From Acetivibrio sp. MSJd-27 (GTDB lineage Bacteria; Bacillota; Clostridia; UMGS1840; HGM11507), in contig NZ_JAHLPV010000002.1 in NCBI RefSeq assembly GCF_018918095.1, positions 82,332 through 146,331 of the forward strand: a stretch of DNA of 64,000 nucleotides, in the 5' to 3' direction. A program made the translations under genes and the position numbers. Below, piece after piece: positions 19,541-28,000 of this stretch. Numbering within the stretch: the first letter of the stretch is position 1; each line of letters begins with the position of its first letter. Below the pieces are notes generated by a model. It was not told where the DNA came from and did not search any database. It was given only the letters and a program-made list of their open reading frames with translations.

Positions 19541-20591
19541 ACAAGTAATCCAGCATACCGATAGCCGTAATGCATTCAATAACAGGGACAGCCCGTACCA
19601 GAATGCAAGGGTCATGCCGTCCCTCAATGGACAGCTTATCGTTTTTTCCGGTTTTCAGATTTACCGTCCGCTGTTCTTTGTATATGGATGCGGTTGGCTT
19701 GATGCAGACTTTAAAATTCACTGGCATTCCACTGGTGATTCCGCCGAGGATCCCTCCGTTGTGATTGGTGTAAGTTTTGATCTGCCCGTTATCCATATAA
19801 AATTCATCGTTGGCTTCACTGCCTTTTTGCCTGGAGAAGCCGAACCCGGTTCCGAATTCGACTCCCTTCACAGCGGGAATACCGTATAAAAGGGAGGAAA
19901 GTCTTCCCTCCATCCCTTCAAACAGAGGACCTCCCAGCCCGGCAGGCATATGGAAGGCAGCACATTCGATTACGCCGCCGACCGAGTCCAGATTATCTCT
20001 GGCCGCCTCAATTCTCTGAATCATTTCTTTTCCCGTTTTATCATCAATTGCAGGAAAACTCTTTTCCGCCAAAGAGGGCAGATATTCTAAAAGAGATCTG
20101 TCCCGGACGCCGTCCAGCTCCAAAATGTGCGCGCTGACAGCAACACCTTTTTCCTTTAGAAGCTGTTTGCAGAGACTTCCCAGAAATACAATGGGAGCAG
20201 TCAGACGACCGGAAAAATGACCTCCGCCCCGGATATCATTAAATCCACTGTATTTCACAAAGGCAGTGTAATCCGAATGGGATGGACGGGGTAATTCCTT
20301 TAATTTAGAGTAGTCCTTCGAATGCTGATTGGTGTTTTCAATCAATACACAGAGCGGCGCGCCTGTGGTAACGCCGTCCAAAATACCCGATACAACTCTT
20401 GGAATATCCTCCTCCCTCCTCTGGGTAGACAGCCGGTTTTGCCCGGGCTTTCTGCGGTTCATGTCCTTCAGGATAGCTTCCATTGGAAGAGGAAAGCCCG
20501 AAGGAAAGCCGGTGATCACACCGCCTATCATAGGAGAGTGGGATTCCCCGAAGATGGTCAGGGATAAATTTTTTAAATCAATATGGCTCAT
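19536..20591 (-). CDS. aroC: Chorismate synthase
   Basis: 351 residues; converts EPSP to chorismate using reduced FMN without net redox change. Recognised by the N-terminal FGESHSPMIGGVITGFPSG, the RRKPGQNRLSTQRREED stretch and the GGGHFSGRLTAP active-site loop; the C-terminal GRHDPCI is also present. ATG at 20591 overlaps the aroA end by 14 bases and follows GGAGG; longer in-frame starts lie within aroA. The last codons and stop are in repeat A3. Confidence 0.96.
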   Translation of the reverse strand: MSHIDLKNLSLTIFGESHSPMIGGVITGFPSGFPLPMEAILKDMNRRKPGQNRLSTQRREEDIPRVVSGILDGVTTGAPLCVLIENTNQHSKDYSKLKELPRPSHSDYTAFVKYSGFNDIRGGGHFSGRLTAPIVFLGSLCKQLLKEKGVAVSAHILELDGVRDRSLLEYLPSLAEKSFPAIDDKTGKEMIQRIEAARDNLDSVGGVIECAAFHMPAGLGGPLFEGMEGRLSSLLYGIPAVKGVEFGTGFGFSRQKGSEANDEFYMDNGQIKTYTNHNGGILGGITSGMPVNFKVCIKPTASIYKEQRTVNLKTGKNDKLSIEGRHDPCILVRAVPVIECITAIGMLDYLL

Positions 20592-21837
20592 GGACACGGC
20601 CTCCTGCCTCAATAAAGTCTTTATAAAATGCCGGATAGGATTTTTCAATGCAATAGGGCTCTCGAATCACAATGTCTCCCTGGGTTCCGAGGGAGCAGAC
20701 CGCCAGAGCCATGGCAATACGGTGATCGTTGTGGGAGAAGATTTCTCCGCCGTGCAGAGGCTTTCCGCCGCGGATTTCCAGACAATCCTCCTCCATGCTG
20801 ATATCGGCGCCCAGCTTCTGAAGCTCAGTGTACATGGCGGACAGCCGATCGCTTTCCTTCAGCCGTAGGCGTGCCGCATTATACAGACGGGTTTTGCCCT
20901 GAGCATAGCATGCCAAAACAGCCAGAACAGGAACCAGATCGGGGACGTCACGCACATCCACATCCGCAGCTTGCAGACGGCTTTTTTTCACATGAATGCA
21001 ATCCTGTTCCACCGTGATATCAGCGTGAAAATCATTCAGAATATTTAAAATTCTCTTATCCCCCTGTCTGGAACAAAGATTCATTCCCGTCAGGCAAATA
21101 TCTCCGCTGATTGCACCTCCGCACAGAAAAAAGGCGGCCTGTGACCAGTCTTTTTCAATGGTGTAATCTTTTAATGCCGGCAGGGTATTCTCAATCCGGT
21201 AAAACGATCCGTTTTCCTCTGCCGGAACACCAAACGTTCGGAGCATATCCAGGGTGATATCCACATAAGGTTTGGATTCAAAGTCTCCTGTGACCGTGAT
21301 TTCAGCCGGTCTTTCAAACAGAGGCGCGCTGAGCATCAGCCCTGTGATAAACTGAGAACTGATGTTCCCTTTCACCTGAAAACTTCCTCCGAATAAGGTT
21401 CCGCTGACCGACAGAGGGAGGTAGTTTTCCTCATGGGAATAAGAAAGTTTTTTTTCGTCAAAGAGTTCAAAATAAACCGTAAGGGGGCGCTTGGGAAGCC
21501 GTCCCTCTCCGCGGAATATCGTTTCGTTTCCCAAGGCTTGGGAAAAAGGAATGAAAAATCGCAGAGTGGATCCAGACTCGCCGCAGTTCAAGCTCACCGG
21601 CATATTGCGTTTCAGGTGTGCCGGTGAAAAATGTACGGTACCGCCCTCCACCCTGGAGGTAACACCCAGAGCATTTAAGCAGTCCAGGGTGGCAATAATA
21701 TCCTTGGAATAATCCACATTCCGGATGGTCGCGCCAGCTATTGCACCCAGCATCAGTGCACGGTGCGCTATGCTTTTGGAAGGAGGGATAAAATCAATTT
21801 TTCCCCGAAGGGAAGATGGACTACACACAAATTTCAT
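20578..21837 (-). CDS. aroA: 3-phosphoshikimate 1-carboxyvinyltransferase (EPSP synthase)
   Basis: 419 residues. Makes EPSP from shikimate 3-phosphate and phosphoenolpyruvate, the glyphosate target. The motif CGESGSTLRFF occupies the place of NAGTAMRP in E. coli, and LKESDRLSAMYTEL and NDHRIAMALAV match the conserved C-terminal loops. ATG at 21837 overlaps the aroB stop by 17 bases; a GTG nine bases earlier is possible. The helix near GNISSQFITGLMLSAPL binds phosphoshikimate in relatives. Confidence 0.95.
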   Translation of the reverse strand: MKFVCSPSSLRGKIDFIPPSKSIAHRALMLGAIAGATIRNVDYSKDIIATLDCLNALGVTSRVEGGTVHFSPAHLKRNMPVSLNCGESGSTLRFFIPFSQALGNETIFRGEGRLPKRPLTVYFELFDEKKLSYSHEENYLPLSVSGTLFGGSFQVKGNISSQFITGLMLSAPLFERPAEITVTGDFESKPYVDITLDMLRTFGVPAEENGSFYRIENTLPALKDYTIEKDWSQAAFFLCGGAISGDICLTGMNLCSRQGDKRILNILNDFHADITVEQDCIHVKKSRLQAADVDVRDVPDLVPVLAVLACYAQGKTRLYNAARLRLKESDRLSAMYTELQKLGADISMEEDCLEIRGGKPLHGGEIFSHNDHRIAMALAVCSLGTQGDIVIREPYCIEKSYPAFYKDFIEAGGRVHEPY

Positions 21838-22897
21838 CTGCGGCACCTTTGATCATCTCAAAGATGGACGGATAGTCCATTGTGAGAATGACTCCCTTTC
21901 CTGTTTCTTCAATTACAACCAGATGGATTCCGCTGTCGGTAGATTTTTTATCATTCTTTGTATATTCCAGCAGTTCATCCAGATTCTCATGCTTCAATTG
22001 GTATGGTATCTCATATTTGATTAGCAGTTCCCGAATATCATCCGAGACTTGCTGTAATTTTCTTTTTTTCTCATAGGCTCTCTGCATGCAGTACATGCCG
22101 ATGGCCACCGCTTCCCCGTGGGTAATTCCGGTGAAGTTGTGATATTTTTCAATGGAATGGGCTAGGGTATGTCCGAAATTCAGAAGCATCCTCTCGTTCT
22201 TTTCAAACTCGTCTATCTCCACAATATGTCGCTTTACTTGAAGTGCCGAGAGAATAAAACGTTCCACATCCCTCTCAAAATGATCCGAATCCTTCAATTT
22301 TTGAAAGAGGGCTTTGTCCGCGATGAAAGCGGATTTTATAATCTCTGCCAGACCGCTTTTTATCTGAATCTGCGGGAGTGTTTTCAATGTGTCGATATCA
22401 ATGACCACCAGGGATGGCTGCCAGAAAGCACCTACCAGATTTTTTCCGGCAGACAGATCCACGCCGGTTTTTCCCCCGATGGAGGAATCCACCTGTGCAA
22501 GAAGGGTGGTGGGGATCTGAATAAAGGGAATACCACGCATATAGCTGGCGGCACAAAAGCCGGCGATATCGCCCACAACCCCGCCCCCCAGTGCGATCAC
22601 CAGATCACTGCGCCGGATTTTTGCTGTGGCCATCTTCTCGTAGATGGAGAGAACCGTCTGCATATTTTTGTGTTCCTCCCCTGCAGGCAGGACGGTGTGG
22701 AAAACCTGATATCCGCCTTCCTGCAAGACCGACCGGATCTCTTCAAAATAGAGAGGAAATACATTGGAATCGGTTATCACAAAAACATTTTTGGATTTCA
22801 CGATGGGGTTCAGATAAGTTAAAAGATCGTTCCGCAAGCCTCTCCCCACAAAAATATCATAGGTTTTGGAGGAGGTGCGGACAGTGATTTGATTCAT
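21821..22897 (-). CDS. aroB: 3-dehydroquinate synthase
   Basis: 358 residues, the second step of the shikimate pathway, NAD and metal dependent. Signatures: GGGVVGDIAGFCAASYMRG, the PTTLLAQVDSSIGGKTGVD loop and the metal-ligand stretch LNFGHTLAHSIE with GITHGEAVAIGM. Length is typical. The start ATG overlaps the tyrA stop as ATGA, so translation is coupled. A separate gene for the next enzyme, 3-dehydroquinate dehydratase, is absent from the cluster. Confidence 0.96.
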   Translation of the reverse strand: MNQITVRTSSKTYDIFVGRGLRNDLLTYLNPIVKSKNVFVITDSNVFPLYFEEIRSVLQEGGYQVFHTVLPAGEEHKNMQTVLSIYEKMATAKIRRSDLVIALGGGVVGDIAGFCAASYMRGIPFIQIPTTLLAQVDSSIGGKTGVDLSAGKNLVGAFWQPSLVVIDIDTLKTLPQIQIKSGLAEIIKSAFIADKALFQKLKDSDHFERDVERFILSALQVKRHIVEIDEFEKNERMLLNFGHTLAHSIEKYHNFTGITHGEAVAIGMYCMQRAYEKKRKLQQVSDDIRELLIKYEIPYQLKHENLDELLEYTKNDKKSTDSGIHLVVIEETGKGVILTMDYPSIFEMIKGAADEICV

Positions 22898-23715
22898 CCT
22901 CTATCATCCTTTTCTTCCATCCGGAGCCTGGAGTTTTTCAATGTTTCTCTAAGCTCCTCTGGATTGTGGTTTATCATTTCTTTTAAACGGTTCAGATTTT
23001 GTATCAAGGCATCAATCTGATTTGTCAGCATTTCCTGATTATCACAGAAAAGCTCGCTCCAAAGAACCTCATTGATCCGTGCCACACGGGAGACATCCTT
23101 GAAACTGCCGGCATGATAGCCGTCACATTCGGAAAATTCCTGCATCATGACATAGGCGACCGCGAGGACATGAGGAAGCTGGGATGTGTAGCCGATCAAC
23201 CTGTCGTGATGAGCGGGGGTGGTGTGAACAATCCGGGAGAAGCCAACTTGACGGTAAATCTCTTCCAAATCCGGTTGTTCCGCCATCATTAGCATGCTCG
23301 CACCGGCAAATAAATCTTTATCCGCGTTTTTGATCCCGTTTACCTCCTTCCCTGCCATTGGATGGCAGCCGACATAGGTGAAACGCGAGGAATGAAAATC
23401 GCTGAAAAGGCCCTTTACGCCGCAGAAATCCGCCACAATGGCATCCTGCTTGAAATGAAATTCATGCTCCTGTAAAAAAGCCAGCGTATCTTTCGGATAC
23501 AACGCCAGAAAGACAATATCACATTCGGAAAGCGCTTTCGGCGTATCTTCGCAATAAGCGTCAATATAGCCTTGCTCCACAGCAAAGGAGAGAACCAGGG
23601 GATCCTGGTCGATCCCCAGAACTCTGCAGTTTGCATAAGCCTTCAAAGCGAATGAAAAAGAACCTCCGATTAAACCAAGCCCTACAATTCCTACTACTTT
23701 TTCTTCGTTTTTCAT
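22894..23715 (-). CDS. tyrA: Prephenate dehydrogenase
   Basis: 273 residues; oxidatively decarboxylates prephenate to 4-hydroxyphenylpyruvate on the tyrosine branch. N-terminal dinucleotide fold VGIVGLGLIGGSF, then FVGCHPMAGKEVNGIKNAD, the family's His-containing active-site loop. No ACT domain is present, so feedback by tyrosine would not come from one. ATG at 23715 starts one base after the DAHP synthase stop, with GAGGAG inside the upstream gene; an in-frame TTG at 23736 is less likely. Confidence 0.93.
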   Translation of the reverse strand: MKNEEKVVGIVGLGLIGGSFSFALKAYANCRVLGIDQDPLVLSFAVEQGYIDAYCEDTPKALSECDIVFLALYPKDTLAFLQEHEFHFKQDAIVADFCGVKGLFSDFHSSRFTYVGCHPMAGKEVNGIKNADKDLFAGASMLMMAEQPDLEEIYRQVGFSRIVHTTPAHHDRLIGYTSQLPHVLAVAYVMMQEFSECDGYHAGSFKDVSRVARINEVLWSELFCDNQEMLTNQIDALIQNLNRLKEMINHNPEELRETLKNSRLRMEEKDDRG

Positions 23716-23716
23716 G

Positions 23717-24736
23717 CTAAATACTGCGCTCCTCAATGTCAGCTATTTTTTTGATCTTATTGACCAAATGCTCGTACTGTTCAATCGTCAGGGACTGTTG
23801 ACCGTCACAAAGCGCCTTTTTAGGGTTGTTGTGCACTTCAATGATCAAACCGTCTGCACCGGCGGCAACGGCAGCTTTTGCTAGAGGTTCCACCATCCAT
23901 GACATGCCGCAGGCGTGGGAGGGATCGATAACAACGGGCAGATGTGTCATTTTTTTCAACGCGGGAATTGCGCTGATATCCAAGGTGTTTCTGGTGTATG
24001 TCTCAAAGGTGCGGACGCCTCTTTCACACAGGATAACATTCTCGTTTCCCCCGCTCATGATATATTCCGCAGACATCAGAAGCTCCTCTAACGTGTTGGC
24101 GAGACCTCTTTTCAGGAGAATTGGTTTATCCACCTTTCCAAGTTCCTTGAGCATCTCAAAGTTTTGCATATTGCGGGCGCCAACCTGGAAAACATCCACA
24201 TATTGATTGAACATATCGATGTGAGAGGCGCTCATAATCTCGGAAACGATGGGAAGCCCGGTGACCTCCTTGGCTTCCTTGAGAAGCTTCAGTCCTTCAA
24301 ACTGCATCCCCTGAAAAGCATAAGGGGAAGTACGCGGTTTGTATGCGCCTCCTCTTAGAAATTTCGCACCTGCCGCTTTCACACCTTTCGCCACTTCAAT
24401 GATCTGTTCCTCGGATTCCACCGAGCAGGGGCCTGCGATCAGAGCCAGTTTTTTCTTATCGCCGATGGTGTTTCCAGAAACGTTCACAACCGTTGGTTCT
24501 GGATGAAAGCGGATATTGGCTTTTTTGTACGGCTCACTGACCTTCAGAACTTTTTCGATGATAGGATGCTGGGTTTCCAGCGCGTCGGGATCGATGATGG
24601 TGACATCTCCCAACAGTCCGAGAACGGTTCTGTCCACACCAGTGTTAATCTGTACATCCAGATTTTTGCCCTTTAATTCGCTGATCAATTCTCCCGTCAA
24701 ATCTGCCGGGGCATTGTTTTTTAGTACGACTACCAT
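23717..24736 (-). CDS. aroF: 3-deoxy-7-phosphoheptulonate (DAHP) synthase
   Basis: 339 residues of the class that resembles KDO8P synthase, as in Thermotoga and Bacillus. An N-terminal ferredoxin-like regulatory domain (residues 1 to about 70) precedes the barrel with LIAGPCSVES, FLRGGAYKPRTSPYAFQG and IDPSHACGM. It starts the shikimate pathway from PEP and erythrose 4-phosphate. ATG at 24736 follows AGGAGG; earlier in-frame codons fall inside the attenuator. It is the first enzyme gene after the leader peptide, the logical control point. Confidence 0.95.
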   Translation of the reverse strand: MVVVLKNNAPADLTGELISELKGKNLDVQINTGVDRTVLGLLGDVTIIDPDALETQHPIIEKVLKVSEPYKKANIRFHPEPTVVNVSGNTIGDKKKLALIAGPCSVESEEQIIEVAKGVKAAGAKFLRGGAYKPRTSPYAFQGMQFEGLKLLKEAKEVTGLPIVSEIMSASHIDMFNQYVDVFQVGARNMQNFEMLKELGKVDKPILLKRGLANTLEELLMSAEYIMSGGNENVILCERGVRTFETYTRNTLDISAIPALKKMTHLPVVIDPSHACGMSWMVEPLAKAAVAAGADGLIIEVHNNPKKALCDGQQSLTIEQYEHLVNKIKKIADIEERSI

Positions 24737-24785
24737 GCTACAAATCCTCCTATTTGTTAAAAAGTGTTTTTTAATGAATATATAT

Positions 24786-24814
24786 AAAAAGCGCCTCATA
24801 TATCTATGAGGCGC
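24786..24814 (-). terminator. Attenuator terminator of the aro operon
   Basis: On the minus strand GCGCCTCATA pairs with TATGAGGCGC around GATA (24791-24814), followed by TTTTTATATA. It lies between the Phe/Tyr-rich leader peptide and the DAHP synthase gene, as expected for a transcription attenuator. Confidence 0.88.
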
Positions 24815-24858
24815 AATCCATATCAATATAAGATTACAGAGAAACCAGATAAATGAAA

Positions 24859-24981
24859 TTACCCGATAGGCTCACAGATACATTCTTTTTTGAGACAACC
24901 GAAAATAGCCGCAAACATAAAATAATAGTAAGCGGTAAAGAAGCTATAAAATCGATTGCTGAAAGAATGAAGCTTAGCCAT
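24859..24981 (-). CDS. Phe/Tyr-rich leader peptide of the aro operon
   Basis: A 40-codon frame, ATG at 24981 behind AAGGAGAG, stop at 24859. Residues 7-27 hold seven Phe and four Tyr out of 21, including FYSFF and AYYYFMF, after which the peptide ends with several Cys. It sits about 24 bases after the predicted transcript start and 45 bases before an intrinsic terminator that precedes the first enzyme gene. This is the standard arrangement of ribosome-mediated attenuation: stalling at Phe or Tyr codons when those charged tRNAs are scarce would favour an alternative fold. The competing antiterminator pairing was not resolved by eye. Confidence 0.85.
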   Translation of the reverse strand: MAKLHSFSNRFYSFFTAYYYFMFAAIFGCLKKECICEPIG

Positions 24982-25011
24982 TTCGTCTCTCCTTTTTAAA
25001 TTCTTGTTCTC

Positions 25012-25040
25012 ATGATACACCTATTTTTTCAGAATGTCAA
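25012..25040 (-). promoter_or_regulatory. Promoter of the aro operon
   Basis: On the minus strand TTGACA (25035-25040, perfect) and TATCAT (25012-25017) are 17 bases apart. Transcription would start near 25005, just before the leader peptide. Confidence 0.85.
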
Positions 25041-25098
25041 CACGAAATTTATCTTTTTGCATCCAAATCCGAATGAAACATCAAAAGAATTCGTAAAA

Positions 25099-28000
25099 TC
25101 AGAACAGGGAAAGCTGGGAGGAATCGGGCAGTCCCTCCAGACAGCCGTGCTTTTCCAGCATCTCCAGCAAAGTGTTGGAAAGGCGGGTGCGCGCCATCAA
25201 ATCTTCTTTGGTGAAAAACTCTTCCGTTCTGGCTTCCACAATACTCTCCGCAACGGAAAGTCCTAAGCCTTTAATAGCAGTGAAGGGGATGCGGATATTG
25301 TTATCCTCAATCAGAAATTTTTTCGCATCGGATTTATAGAGATCCACGGGCAGGAATTCAATTCCTCTCGCGTACATCTCGTTGCACATTTCCAGAATGG
25401 TCAGCACACCTTTTTCCTTAACGTTTAGATTTCCGCGGGATTCCATCTCTTTGATATTATTCTGAATGATATGCTTTCCGCCAGTCATTAAATCCGCGTC
25501 AAAATCATCGGCGCGGACCGAAAAATAGGTTGCATAGTAAGCCAACGGAAGGTGTACTTTAAAATATGCAACACGGAACGCCATGGTGACATATGCCACA
25601 GCGTGCGCCTTTGGAAACATATATTTGATTTTTTTACAGGAATCAATATACCATTCCGGAACATCATGTTCTCGCATTGCCTGCTCCTGATCTTCCTTTA
25701 GCCCTTTTCCTTTACGGACCTGCTCCATGATCACAAAGGATTGCTTGGGATCCATTCCCCGGTGCAGCAAATACAGCATGATATCGTCACGGGTACAGAT
25801 GGTATCCTTCAATTCCGCAATTCCCTGCTGGACGATGGTTTGTGCATTGTTCAGCCATACATCGGTGCCGTGGGACAGACCGGAGATACGAACCAGCTCC
25901 GCAAAGGTAGTAGGCTTGGTATCCTCCAGCATCTGGCGGACAAATTTTGTGCCAAACTCCGGAACGCCGAAGGTTCCGACCTTGGAGTTGATATCCTCCT
26001 CTGTCACGCCCAAAGCGCTGGTATTTAAAAACAGGCTCATGGTGGCCTCGTCCCCCAAGGGGATGGTTTTGGGATCCAAACCTGTTAAATCCTGCAGCAT
26101 GCGCAGCATGGTCGGATCATCATGCCCCAGGATGTCAAGCTTCAAAAGGGTATCGTGCAGCTTGTGATAATCAAAGTGGGTGGTGATAATATCGCTGTTG
26201 ACATCATTTGCGGGATGCTGAATGGGGGTAAACTCAAATACATTGTTCTCTTTGGGGACAATCATGATGCCTCCGGGATGCTGACCGGTGGTTCGCTTCA
26301 CGCCGGTGCAGCCCTTTGTCAGCCGGGCAATCTCGGCATTATTGGGATTTCTGCCCCGTTCGTCCAGATATTTTTTCACATAGCCGTAAGCCGTTTTATC
26401 CGCTATCGTACCCATGGTTCCTGCCCGGAATACATGTCCCTCGCCGAACAGTTCCTCAATATATTTATGGGCGCGTCCCTGATATTCGCCGGAAAAATTC
26501 AGGTCAATATCCGGCTCCTTGTCCCCATCAAAGCCCAGGAAGGTTTCAAAGGGAATATCGTGACCGTCCTTTTTCATGACCTGTCCGCATTCCGGGCAGA
26601 CTTTATCCGGCATATCACAGCCGGAGCTGTAGGAACCGTCGTCGATAAATTCGCTGTGTTTGCAGTTCTCGCAGATATAGTGAGCGCAGAGGGAATTTAC
26701 CTCTGTAATTCCGGAGAGAAACGCTACAAAGGAGGAGCCGACAGACCCCCTGGAACCGACCAGATAGCCGTCGTCCAGAGATTTTTTTACCAGCTTCTGG
26801 GCGATCAGATACATCACGGAGAAGCCGTTGTTAATGATGGAGTTCAGCTCTTTTTGAATCCGTTCCTCCACCAGCTGCGGGAGGGGATCACCATAGATCT
26901 CATAGGCCTTGCTGTAAGTCATACTGCGGATGTCATCCGCGGCGCCCTCGATAACCGGAGGATGTTTCACTGAAGGGATTGGTTCAAAATTTTCATCGAT
27001 CATGTCTGCAATAAGGTTGGTATTGGTTACAACCACTTCAAAGGCGGTATCCTTTCCGAGATAGGAAAATTCTTCAAGCATCTCATCGGTGGTTTTAAAA
27101 TACAAAGGAGCCTGATTATCCGCGTCGGAGAATCCATGACCGGCCATCAGAATGGCGCGGTAAACAGCATCACAGGGGTTCAGAAAATGAACGTCACCGG
27201 TTGCCACAATCGGTTTGCCGAGCTTCCGAGCCAGATCTACAATCCGGCGGTTGATGTCCCGGATTTCCTCCACGGACTTTAAGGTGCCGTTATTGAGCAT
27301 AAACATGTTATTGCCTTCCGGCTGAATCTCCAGATAGTCATAAAATTTCGCGATTTTGCACAATTCATCATATGGCTTTCCGGCAAGCATGGCCCGGTAC
27401 AGTTCGCCAGCCTCGCAGGCACTTCCCAGAATCAAGCCTTCCCGATACTGCATCAGGACACTTTTTGGGATGCGGGGACGCTTGTGATAATAGTTCAGAT
27501 GGGACATGCTGATAAGTTCATACAGATGCCGTAGTCCCTTTTTGTTTTTTACCAGAATAACAATGTGGTAAGACTTTAAGTTGTTTAGATTTTTTTCTCC
27601 GCTGTGGGCTTTCTGATTGATTTCATTGATGCAGGTGATTTCTTTCGCCTTGCATTTTTCCAGAAAGATTTGAAAGATCCCGGCAAGGCATTCCGCATCG
27701 TTTACCGCGCGGTGGTGTCCTTCCAGGCTGACGCCCAAATGCTCCGCGACAATATTGAGTTTGTGTCTCTTCAGCTCCGGCAGAAGAGCGCGGGACATCT
27801 CCACCGTGTCGATATAAACTGGATGGAATGCATAACCGCATTCAACGGATTTCTGCTTGATAAAGCCGATATCAAAGTTCGCGTTGTGTGCAACCAGAAC
27901 CCGGTCACCCACAAATTCCAGAAAGTCTTTCAGCACCACATCAATGGTCGGCGCATCGGCAACCATTGTATCGGTGATGGAGGTGAGTTCCACAATCTTT

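Noticed and set aside
24786..25010. T-box or riboswitch control of the aro operon
   Set aside because: The leader is too short, has no T-box consensus and instead contains a translated aromatic-rich frame.
26122..26973. Plus-strand frames opposite polC, up to 283 codons
   Set aside because: Mirror the codon pattern of polC; no ribosome sites or family features.
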